Shown here: positions 43,100 to 53,173 of the stretch, piece by piece
Numbering within the stretch: the first letter of the stretch is position 1
Layout of the letters: every line of letters starts with the position of its first letter
Assembly (NCBI GenBank): GCA_036936605.1
Contig: JAUPFV010000005.1
Coordinates: 74,412,885 to 74,476,884 of the forward strand
Length of the DNA: 64,000 bases
Origin: Limnanthes douglasii subsp. nivea
Taxonomy: Eukaryota > Streptophyta > Magnoliopsida > Brassicales > Limnanthaceae
Reading direction: 5' to 3'
Notes under the pieces: model-generated
The model's database searches: none
What the model was told of the DNA's origin: nothing
Seen by the model: the letters and a program-made list of their open reading frames with translations, nothing else
Translations under genes and position numbers: made by a program

Positions 43100-46000
43100 A
43101 ACTAATGCATAAACAAATCACGAGTCTTCGACCAAATCGAAGACACGTGGTGGCTCTTCTCGTGCGGTCGATGCTTGAGCGGGCTTGATTTGGTTATGTT
43201 TTTTCGATCGCTTATCGAGCGGTATTGCCCAACCGGTGACGACTTCTTCCGTGCGAAACGGAAACCAAATAGGATAGATTTCCGGAAGTGGTCCATTCAA
43301 CACAACCTACACAAATAAAACTAAGATAAATATTTGGTCACAAAATAATATATAATATTAAAAGATTCATTGGTATACTTAAGTTCACGAAATGGTTACC
43401 GTGTACAAAACCTATACCAACTTCCATGTTAGGACATGATCGAAGAGGCACACCGCGTAGAGGTAGATACGTGTATGATTGGTGGAGTGATAGGTGGTAT
43501 ACGATACATTGGTATCTAGTGGCTATCACTAAGCTTAAGTCGGGTAACGCCATCCAATGCCGACTACCGGCCCCATACAATTCAAAACGTTCAACCTTTT
43601 CACTAGGTAATCTACACCTTGTGAACCATCAAAAACTCTCTCCCATAGATCGCGTTCATTTAGCAATTCGCCGATCAAATCCTGTCTAACTTGGTCCTAT
43701 GAATCAGATTTACCGTATACCGTCAAAGCAACGGCCAGGAATCCGTAATTACCGTCGGGAGACACGTCTTCGATGCTAGAAATGTAGTCATGCAAATAGT
43801 TAGGAAACCAAATCTCGTAGCCGCTAAAATCTTTGCCCTTTGATGATTTTTTCGATTGAGCCACTCTCTCTTTCTTGGGTTGAGCCTTGGTTTTCGTTTT
43901 ATCTTTCGTCTTGTCTTTTGATGCTAAAAATGTTTTATTAGCTACCAAGGCGGTCGTACTACCTATCGTACCGGGAGTGCTAGCGCCTAGACTACCATCG
44001 TATTCCCACTCGCATGGGTCCCGTTTAATTGATTTGTCTCGGCCGGCTTTTTTCCTACCTTTAGTGACAACCAGCTCCTTAGGTTCCAAAACATGACTTC
44101 TAGCGGGATCTAGGATTTACATCATCCTATTTATGACGTGATCTTGGACGTGTTGCCCGTAACCGCGGATGGTACTATCTATTAAGGAGAGTTTTCTCGT
44201 GAGCTCGTCTTCGGTACCAACCTCATCATTAGGTTTGATCTTTAACGTACTCCAATAAACATCACACTCATCTTTTCTAACCGCCCTTCCTTCTTTATAA
44301 ATCAAAGCTAATTCGCATGCACATGGTAAATTATGAGTTGTCCTAATAACACACCCACACATTCCAGGAGTGAATCATATTTTCAAGACCGTTGCGAGAT
44401 TTATCTCTATTAATTCTATAGCCGTACATGAAATTTCACCTTTGACATCCTTGTAGATGGTTTTATTAGGCCCCCTAGTTGAGTTTCTTGGACGATACCT
44501 ACTACGCTCGAATGATTCGTAAATGTTAGAGTGTTGAGCGGTAAGCAATGCATGAACATTTTTCCAAAATTGCTCGAACGTGCATATACTACTACCAATT
44601 ACCCGCTTGAGGCTCGAGTGAGCACTCTATGCCCTATAACGTGAGATAAAATAAATTAGATTTCTAACACTTGATGTTAAAAACTATTGTGTGAAGATGG
44701 AAATATAACTCACCGATTGCTAGTTTGGTTGCCCAAATGTTTAAATTTGTTCGTGTGAATATTGAGAAATTTGTGTCCATAATCGTCAATCCATTGCTTT
44801 ATAACGTACTCGACAACCAATGGACAAAATGCGTACGTGTGGTGTAATTCAGCAAGGTTTTTGTTATAATCTTCGAGCGTGGCCGAATAGGCAACCCTTT
44901 GGTAATATTCGACGAACTCTTCAGCCATGTCCGAACCGGTTTAATCGATGCTTTTAGGGTGTGCAAAAAACAACTCGAGGATCTCGTCCGTTGCTTCACA
45001 AGTTTGCTCCTAAACATAGTACTCGTGTTATTTTAACTTAGAAAACAAGTATTGCATTTGGGTCTTGCTCGCTTTATCAACCAACTCATGTTTTTGCCGC
45101 ATGTTGTATATCGTGCGCATGCTTGATACATTTTGCGGGTCTTTAATCTTCAAACCGCGATATCTCTCTCTTTGTCGAGAACCGACTTCCGTTTGACTAC
45201 AAACGAACAATTGTTCTTCGACTTTTAGTCTAGCGGCTCGTGAGTGACCATCCAAGTGCAAAAATGATGCGTGGTTGTGTTTCCCGTTTAACACTATCAA
45301 TGTTCAATAACCGAGTAGCTTTAAGACCGGACTTCCTCTTAAATAGAATGGACACCCGCATTTTTTTGATGAACATTCTCGGCGCTTCTTAACATACCCC
45401 GCTTTGGAGTTAGGTTTGTAAACCCTGTGCCTCTCGCACCTAAAATATATCCTAGAAGTTTTCATACTTTTGCTACCGTTTTCGTTTTTACTACGTAGCG
45501 CAATGAATCCTAGTTTTATGCTTTCGGACTCGACCCAATCGATCAAATCGGGTTTGGTGTACAAGGTGTCCGTACTAAACACTTTCGTATAATCGGCCAT
45601 CTAACATGGCGGTTGATCCGGTCCCTACAAATGTGATTGATGCAATTATATGAAAACATACTTAATTGTAACCGATCATTTAATTTGCGTTCATTAAAAA
45701 ATAGAAAAAATATGTCAAATTCGCGAACAATAAGTTCGACTTTTTGGCCAAATCGCGAATAACGAATACGAGTATTTGGCCAAACTGCGCACACCAAGCG
45801 CGTGTATTTGGCCAAATCGCGTATTGGTCATTCGTCCATTCGGCATATGTGCGAACGGACAACGCCCATGCTTGGCCAAATCGTGAACAAGTTATTCGTC
45901 CATTTGGTATATCCGCGAACAGCCTGCGCGCGATTTGGCCTATTTTTACATTTCAATCTGCGCACTCTGGGTTCGTAGTTCGTCCTATTTGTAACGCTAC

Positions 46001-46142
46001 CAACGCTATATTCGCACTGAAACTAAAAAAATACAGAAATCACCTCATCTTGGATTTCCAGACGCTCCGTCAACAGCTCCTCCTCCGATGCAAAATCATC
46101 GATATTGGAGCTGAAATCTTCATTCCAATAACTTAAATCCAT
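43100..46142 (-). pseudogene. MULE-type transposase gene with C-terminal OTU domain, broken
   Basis: Minus strand. Exon 1 46142-46044 (33 acidic codons), intron 46043-45625, exon 2 from 45624: FAR1-like zinc domain (KKCGCPFYLRG, LNGKHNHASFLHLDGHS). The frame then passes ELFFAHPKSID and jumps near 44937 to EEFVEYYQRVAYSAT and HLGNQTSNR, so the central DDE transposase domain is missing. After an intron (about 44717-44640) come ESAHSSLKR and the SWIM-like CGCVIRTTHNLPCACEL, whose last His is Cys. The OTU-like part has DVSPDGNYGF (catalytic Cys replaced by Tyr) at about 43745-43775 and GIGFVHGNHFV (His kept) near 43400, ending PLPEIYPIWFPFR near 43270. Several stops and shifts. Confidence 0.8.
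45730..45945. repeat. CG-rich degenerate repeats in the first intron of the MULE-OTU gene
   Basis: TTTGGCCAAATCGCGAAT-type units recur about five times (near 45738, 45777, 45808, 45872 and 45932), separated by GTCCATTYGGYATAT and GCGAACG blocks. The intron (45625-46043) is phase 0 after a GAG codon, as in the FAR1 fragment at 36665-36903. Confidence 0.75.
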
Positions 46143-46282
46143 GATTTTTTTTGTGTATTTTTAGGATTTTTAGAGAGAAAAAACTTCAAAATAAAATAAA
46201 AGAAAATTAATTTTTTGTTACAAACTTGATCTTATAAATAACCCATTAATTTTTTTTTTTTTAAATTTCATTAGAGTCTAGT

Positions 46283-46303
46283 GGGATCCTACTATAGCCT
46301 TAG
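46283..46303 (-). repeat. Terminal-repeat-like motif upstream of the MULE-OTU gene
   Basis: On the minus strand CTAAGGCTATAGTAGGATCCC, matching CCTAAGCTATAATGGGACCC at 42168 at about 17 of 20 positions. No target duplication was found. Confidence 0.45.
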
Positions 46304-46397
46304 CCCCAATTTATATAGAACCCACCACGTCAATCGACCAAAAAGAAACACGGTTCGCTTATACCAGTCATTAGTCATTACACATTTGGTTGCTCTT

Positions 46398-48374
46398 ATG
46401 GCACCTGTTCTTCCTCATCACTCGCTCCGTCTGTCTCCTCCACTATACAAAACCTCTCTCACTCCTCTTCAAAAATCCCTGACAACCCAGTTCAAGTTAA
46501 GCTTACACTTACCCACACAAAGATCGTTCAAAACAATTCACTGTTCGACAGATTCGGATTTAAACAAAACCCTAAGAACTTGCAAGAATTGCAAAACCCA
46601 ATTCGACCCTTCGCTCAATCACCCTCGGGCTTGTAGCTTTCACACCGCTCATTTCGGAGGTAATTTCGACGTTTTGTGATATATTAAATCTCCTTAACGA
46701 TTGATTGTAAATAATTCTATTTTGCTTAAAGTAGTTAGAACTGTGTTTTAAGATGTTGTCATAGGTTTAAAAGTTCGATTTTTTTAAAAAAATTAATAAT
46801 TATGATATAGGTTAAGGCCCAGATGGCTTTTGTTATGATTCCCAAACAAGGAGATTAAAACCAAGATGTTCGATGTGACCTCTTTTCCTTATCGACTGCT
46901 GGTATAAATGGTCCGTATTTTGGATTTGATGTAGTATTCAGCACCTATATTTGCTAGTTTGGTGAATCTAAGCTACATAAGTGATTTAATTTGAGTGGAT
47001 CATGTTTCTAACTTGCTTGAGAAATTACAACTAAAAATTCGGAAAAACAGCAGTCTTATATTGATCTATAGGTGAATCTTTAGTAAACTACTACGATGTC
47101 TCTCTCAGACCTTATTTTGTTTTACGAATGTAAGTCTATATAACGTTTATAGCAATAATCTGCAGATTTTCTACTTTTGATGGCAAAAATCTGCAGATTT
47201 TCTATTTTTTTTCTTCTTCTTCTTCGTATTCTCATGCTCAAATATAGGCCTAACATATGCGTGAAATAAGTTTTGTAGGAGACAAGATTTGTGGTCTGAG
47301 CATTTTTTATTTGATGTTAATCTTCACAGCCTGGTAGCTTTGTTTTTATTTTTGGTATCATAAGTGAATACATTAAAGAAATAGATGGTTTAAATTTACA
47401 TCGGGGCATTCTCCGTTGAGATATTAATTAAGTTATACAAGTTAAGGGGGTGTTCCCGTAAATAAAATCCCTAACTTAGTGAATTGGAAGTCGGATGAAG
47501 CAGAAGCAGATTGGCGTCCATCAGGCCAACTAGTAGTGTGGTTCCCGCCGGTTGGGATCTAGAACAATGCAACCTGAAAATCCAAAGACATGTGGGTATC
47601 TTGGTGCCGTGGATCTGTAGCGGAGGTCCGCGAGGATGTGATGAAATAATGACGGAGAGTCAGTGAAGATCCTAGCGTTTCACTCTTGCCAGATGTGATC
47701 GACAATCGCACAAAAAGCGATCCTCCACAGACGGCCAAGACCGTTAGATGAGGGGAGCCGGGCGCTGGTGGTTTGCATCCACAAGGGCCAATCAATATTT
47801 AAGAGTGTAAACTTGAGTTTTCTCGAACAAGCGTCCCAAATTGGTAGCTTTGTTTATTTAAGCTATAGAAGTGATTCAATTTGAGTGGATCATGTTTTTA
47901 ACTTGCTAGAGAAAATACAACAACTAAAAAGTTGGAAAATAGCAGTCTTATATTGATCGATAGTTGAATCGTGAGTAAACTACTATAATGTCTCGAACTT
48001 ATTCTGCTTTACGAATGTAAGTCTAAAAGGTGTAGCAATAATCTGGAGATTTTGTATATTTTGGTTTTCTTATTCTACACGCAATGCTTGAATCTTTGAC
48101 ATGTATAATAAGCCTGCCTAACATATGTGCGTAATAAGCTTCCCAGCAGACAACTTTTTAGTGATATCACTTATGTTTTCAATCCTATTATCCATTGAGA
48201 TTGTTAACTTTTGTTTCAGGAGAAACAAAGAGGAAATTCGAGAGTGTTTACACGGGTGGCACAATGAATACTTCTGACTCAGGTAAAGTTTTCCAGTACT
48301 GGCACTGCTGTGGATCTGAGGATCCTTTCGATCTAGGATGTACAGCTTCTCCTCACATCTCGTACGATGATTGA
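46398..48374 (+). CDS. Conserved plant protein with Cys/His zinc-binding-like motif, two exons
   Basis: Exon 1 46398-46659, intron 46660-48219 (GTAATT...TTTCAG, phase 1), exon 2 48220-48374; about 138 aa. The first ~50 residues are rich in Ser, Thr, Leu, Pro and Lys/Arg with almost no acids, as in a plastid transit peptide. The conserved part has CKNCKTQFDPSLNHPRAC, FHTAHFGGETKRKFES, YWHCCGSEDPFD and a short C terminus ending SYDD. The Cys/His pattern (CxxC, C, H, CC, C) suggests metal binding. I recall closely similar uncharacterised proteins across plants but cannot name a function. There are no stops or shifts and consensus splice sites: the only ordinary, apparently intact nuclear gene in the window. 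Confidence 0.85.
46930..48155 (+). repeat. Duplicated intron segment flanking a LINE fragment
   Basis: Bases about 46950-47290 recur at about 47860-48155 in the same orientation: TTTGAGTGGATCATGTTT, GCAGTCTTATATTGATC, AGTAAACTACTAY, TTTACGAATGTAAGTCTA and CCTAACATATG blocks, with substitutions and indels. The copies flank the LINE fragment at 47450-47830. Confidence 0.75.
47450..47830 (-). mobile_element. 3' fragment of another LINE inside the intron
   Basis: Minus strand, one frame gives SSNGLGRLWRIAFCAIVDHI followed by WQE-stop-NARIF. This is the typical segment after the RT zinc finger of plant L1 ORF2 proteins. A stop interrupts it. It is more GC-rich than the surrounding intron. The 3' side ends near the GGGGGTGTTCC at about 47447. 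Confidence 0.7.
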
Positions 48375-49929
48375 TTCACTCCGATGTCCGTCATTTTCAG
48401 GTATACTTTCCCTCTTGTTCAAGTTTCTTCTTTCAACTGTAAAAAAACAAGTTTGCTTTTGTTTCTTTTACATTTATTTTCTGCTTCAAGTTTGTCAGAT
48501 TTTTTTTTTGATTATCTATCCGCTGGCGAAGTAGTTGTATTTTTGCTACTATTTCGGTCTGCCGAAATGCTGTTGTTGCATTGTTTCTGCAGATGCAAAA
48601 ATGAATTTTGTAAGAGTTTGGGTTTTGTGCTATATTTGACTGTGGAAAACAGTTCTTAGGCGTTGTTAGACCCCATTGAGCTGAGAAAGTTATGCGATCT
48701 TGCAAATAGCATTAGTGAAAATAAACTTTTGTAAGAATGTCTTTGAAGGCTTGTTAGCCCACCGACTATGAGGCATTCAATATCAGGTCCCTGACTTCAG
48801 TCTCCTCTTATGGAACTTACATCGGGAGTCCCCTATTTAATAAAGATCATTGATATTTAAGTATCCTGAGAATCAAACACAGCGACTAACAAGGATGGAT
48901 ATTCGACTTTCACGAACTATTAAGTTCGTGAGAATCGGGAATCGGACTGGTAAGAAATGGAATGAGAATAGGACTGAATTTTAACCGTTCGGTTTGCCGT
49001 TTCATTTGCAAAACCGAAACCGATAATGAACCGAATCTGTAAAATCGGTTCGGAACCGATGAAATCGATGAACTGATGAAACCGAGTTGTAGCCGAACCC
49101 GTTAAACCGATAAAACCCATATGAAACCGATAAAACCATACCGATTGTTTTTTATTTAATTAGAAAAGAAATCATAAAAAAAGTCCATTAATTATTCCGT
49201 TTTATTTATTTATTTAGTTATTTGATTTTAAAATCATCTGTCCGGATTTTTAGACTCGTTAGATTTGCCATGCTTTGTATTTATTGGATAGTGTTTTTTA
49301 CAAGTAAAATTTACATTGAAGAATCTGATACCAGTTTATATTATTAAATTTTACTTATTATTGGTCCTAGCTGATATGTCTGCTTCATCATCATATTTTG
49401 ACTGAAGGAAACTGGCATAACTTAGAACAAAATGTTTCATAATAAAATGACATTTTTTTTATAAACGCTTCCTCACAACCATGAGTATTACCTACACTTG
49501 GTTTTTTACACTTATATGACAGGCAGTTCCAGATTCATATGACATATTATAGATTTTGAAATATTTATCACTGTTTGAGATAAAAAAAGGAAAAAAGACC
49601 ATTTAGTCTGATTTTAGAAAGAGAAAATTTGAGATATTCTGTAATTAGAAGAATAAAATTAAAAATTTAAAACATTTTTCATTTAATCGTAAATCATCCA
49701 TGAAGGGTGGAAACAAGAACCCTTCCAGAACATCTTCATTTCCTGAACATTTTTAATCGGAGAATGTGAGTGCTTCTTATCATATCATTGATCCGTTGAT
49801 CATGATATGCTTTTCCGGACTCTGAAAAATCTCCATCCTGATCAACCAAAGATCAGGACCAACCCAACTTTTGAATTTGTTACAAGTTTTGCAAAATAAT
49901 CGGTAATCAAGAAGTTTTTTGTTGGAGAT
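48375..49929. other. 3' UTR and intergenic stretch
   Basis: Holds the 3' UTR of the preceding gene, then AT-rich intergenic DNA. Bases about 48935-49140 are low-complexity degenerate repeats of AAACCGATAAAACC / GAAACCGA type. No gene recognised. Confidence 0.6.
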
Positions 49930-52298
49930 TTTTAATTTTAAAGGTGAATACGATGTTACTAGTTGGGACTTCAGACATATTTTCGTTGAGTTTGTATTGA
50001 TCGAGGATCTAAAGAAAATCTGGAGGAGGAATGTTTGGCAAATTGGGAAAAAACTACGAGGCTTCTAGAGTGGTCTCCTAAGTTCAATCCTAATATTGAG
50101 AACCCTGCTACCCTTGTGTATATTGATCTCCCTAATCTCTCGGAATTTATGTATGATGAAATCACCATTCTTGAAGTTGCAAAGACCATTGAGTCTCCTC
50201 TAAATATATGGGTACCATCTAAGAATCGGGCAAGACACAATTTTGCAGAATTTGGGTGGTTATGGATGTATCAAAGCCTTTGCCTAGGAGAATTAGGATC
50301 TCTTTTGGGTTATACAGTTTCTGGCAAGATTTGGTGTATGATAAATATCCTGAGTATTGCAAAGTTTGAATAATTTTCCTATTGGCATCTATGCAACTGT
50401 TCTTTGTCTTATCCATGAGGTGGATTCTCCTAAAACATGGAAAAACTTCAGACCTATTAGTCTGACTACCTAGTTTAGTAGAATTGTTTCTAAATTGATC
50501 GATAACAGAGTTTCCACTCTTCTACCTAATCTGATTTCTGCTGAGCAAATGGTTTTTGTGAAAAGTAGAAGCATTCATGATAATATCATGATTGCCCAAG
50601 AGCTTTCAGGTGATCTAGCTACCAAGACTAGAAGGGGTAACATTTTGCTAAATGTGGACATGGATAAAGATTTTGACATACTGGATTATACTTTCCTATT
50701 AAGTGTTTTGGCTGCATTTGGGTTCAGGTCTGATTTCATTAGACTGATAGAAAGGAATATTGATAATTGATACTTCTCCATTCTGATTAATGGTCAGTTA
50801 AGGGACTTTTTTAAGTCTAATAAGGGCTTAAGACAAGGTGACCCACTGTCACTGAATTGACTTCTCAATAAAATATAAAAGTAGAGGGAGTTTAAATATA
50901 CCGTCTTTATGCTTTGTTGATGACACACCGGTCTTCTGTAATGGTTTTACTGCCTCTGTTTCAAGAATTATAAATCTGTTCAATCATTATGAAGAAATTT
51001 CGGGTCAGTTAGTTAATAAAGAAAAGTCAAGGATTATTATCTCCAAAAAGTTTTCAACTCATCAAATCAGATGTCTGGAACTGCTTTTGGGCTTTAAACA
51101 TAGCGATCTGCCATACAAGTACATGGGTTCTGTGATAAGCAATAAAATGATGGTTAATAACTTTGAAGACCTAATAGCTAAAACAAGGAATAAAATTTCT
51201 GATTGGGATCATAGTGTCCTCTCTTTTGGGGGAGATTGACCCTTATTAAATTTGTTTTAATTGCTTATCCTATTTTCATTATTCAAAACACTACAATTCC
51301 TAAAACTGTTATCAAAAGACTAGAGATTCTCTATAACAAGTTCCTTTTAGGGACTAAGCTGTATAAGCCTTATGAGGAATGAGGGTTGAACTTACGAAGA
51401 ATTTAAGATTTGGTGGAGGTTTTCTCTCTAAAGCTATGGTTCAATCTGAGACGCCAGGACTCACTATGCTCAAAGATAACTAAATCTATATACTTCAACA
51501 ACCAACACCCGTTAACTGCTCATTTATCTTCTAAATGTTCTTATGTATGTAAGAGATTATGGAAGTCTATGGACATGGCTGATAAGTTTATTATATGGCA
51601 TGCTAAAGCTGGTAATATGGATCTCCTTCTTGATGAATGGTGTATAACAGAACCTTTATCATTTTTTTAGAAATAAAGACAAAACTACCTATGGAGGCTC
51701 TATGGTTAAAGACTACTAGGATGATGGAAGATGGAACATTTCAAAGCTGGAGAATGTCTTGAATTCAGGACAAATCCAAAACATTCTCATTGTCCTCCTA
51801 GACTACTCTAATGAAGACTCTTTTAGTTGGTCACTCAGTGAGAATGAGTTGTTCAACTCTAAGGCTACATGGAAGGAAATTTGTATCAGGGGCAACAATT
51901 CAAACCTCTATGGAAAGACTTGGAATAAGATAACTCCTCGAAAATTTTCTTTCCTCCTCTGGAGAGTGCTCAAGAGTTGGTTGCATATAGACTCCATTCT
52001 GCAAAAGATAAACATCCAATTAGCATCAAAATGTCAGAAATGTAACAATGCAGAAGCATGTTTTTGTTGAGTGTCAGCAAGCATGGGATGTGTGGTATTA
52101 CTTTGCTTCCTATTTCAATATTAACATCACCAAGAATATGTCCTTTACTCACTTAGTAAGGACATGGTACTGGTTCTCAAGCAAGGAAATCCACTCGCGT
52201 TCTATCTTACCATCTATTATAATATGGGTGATCTGGTTTGCCAAGAATAAAATGAAGATGGAAGGCAAGAATTTAAAAACTGAAGATATGATTAGGCA
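49930..52298 (+). mobile_element. LINE 2 (L1-type), internally deleted, 5' part
   Basis: Starts within ORF1: FNFKGEYDV near 49935 and LEWSPKFN...ENPATLVYI at about 50065-50125, the DUF4283 region. It passes near 50250-50370 directly to the reverse transcriptase, so the endonuclease and N-terminal RT are missing. RT motifs: WKNFRPISL, FVKSRSIHDNIMIAQEL, LRQGDPLS and CFVDDT (about 50915). The RT zinc-finger part is at about 51930-52070 (PRKFSFLLWRVL, CQKCNNAE). Many stops and shifts. Interrupted at 52298 by element Z and resumes at 62751. Confidence 0.85.
52294..52298 (+). repeat. Target-site duplication of element Z, left
   Basis: AGGCA, against AGACA at 62751-62755: one transition. Accepting it restores the LINE 2 frame around the insertion. 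Confidence 0.75.
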
Positions 52299-52734
52299 TG
52301 GTGAGGATAAAAGTAGCCTGAGGGTAGGCTGGTAATTTCAAGCGGAGTTTTAAGGCGGTGTGAGGGTGTTTAAGGGTGTTTCAAAGTGTTTTAAATGTGG
52401 AGAGAGAATTAAGCAGCTTGGCAGCAGTTAATTTTTCTTACCCATAGTTAATGCTGGTGGTTGGGTATTTATAGTATGAAATTTGGGCCCTTATGGGCTT
52501 TCGGGTCAAGTTTAATGGACCCGGGTCATGTTTAAAGACCCATGAGTTCTAAGCAGGAGGACAGGTAGCTTAGTCAAGAAGTGTTTAGGTTTTTTAGTAC
52601 TTTTGTCATAGTTCGAACAACTTTAGGCTCACAGTGTTCGAAGTCACCTGTCCGGTTTAAATATCCTGTCCGGTTTTCGGAGAGATTTACATTGGGCTGC
52701 CCTTCTGGGGAGCATTTCGAATTCGGACTCATCA
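52299..52734 (-). repeat. 3' LTR of element Z (436 bp)
   Basis: On the plus strand begins TGGTGAGGATAAAAG and ends GGACTCATCA. Minus-strand TATAAATA at 52467-52474. Differs from the 5' LTR at 52618, 52620, 52666, 52706, 52715 and 52725. Confidence 0.93.
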
Positions 52735-52752
52735 GGAGCCCCTTTTTTAGGT
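52735..52752 (-). promoter_or_regulatory. Polypurine tract of element Z
   Basis: On the minus strand CTAAAAAAGGGGCTCC, immediately before the 3' LTR. Confidence 0.7.
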
Positions 52753-53173
52753 ATTTGAACAAGTGTCCTTGTCAAAGAACTGAAAAACAGTCCGATTTAG
52801 GAAGTGGTTTTTCAATTCGAAGAGAGTTGAGGACAGACCCGGACAGACCAAACGTTACGAATTCCAAACGGTTCTTGTCAGAGTTAATGGGACACGTGTC
52901 ACTCTCTGGTTGGTCACTTTAGCCGTTTTTTCACCTTGAAATTCGCACCACTTTCTCGAACAAGTTACCTCTTTTAAATGTCATTAATGACATCAGCGCC
53001 GTCTTTTAATCATTGCCCAACTTTTCGGATTCTCCTAGGAATCAACTCTTTTTTTCACATTTACTATAAATTCTATTCACTTTTCACTGTCTCATTATCT
53101 CTTTCAAACTTTACTCTGCCATTTTACCCAAAGGTTTATCTCTCTAAAACTTCAAAATTTCCTTAGCTGTTTT
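52753..53173 (+). promoter_or_regulatory. Leader and promoter of the antisense gene of element Z
   Basis: CTATAAATT at 53064-53072 lies about 105 bp before the ATG at 53174, followed by a pyrimidine-rich leader. This matches the arrangement in element Y. No gene upstream of it. Confidence 0.55.

Noticed and set aside
47559..47795. Minus-strand 78-codon ORF in the intron as a gene
   Set aside because: A different frame of the same stretch matches the LINE ORF2 C-terminal region, so the ORF is a shadow of a LINE fragment.
52302..52734. LTR of element Z starting at TGAGG, implying no target duplication and recombination
   Set aside because: Both LTRs are preceded by TGG; moving the start to 52299 and 62315 gives TG...CA ends and a near-perfect duplication (AGGCA/AGACA).
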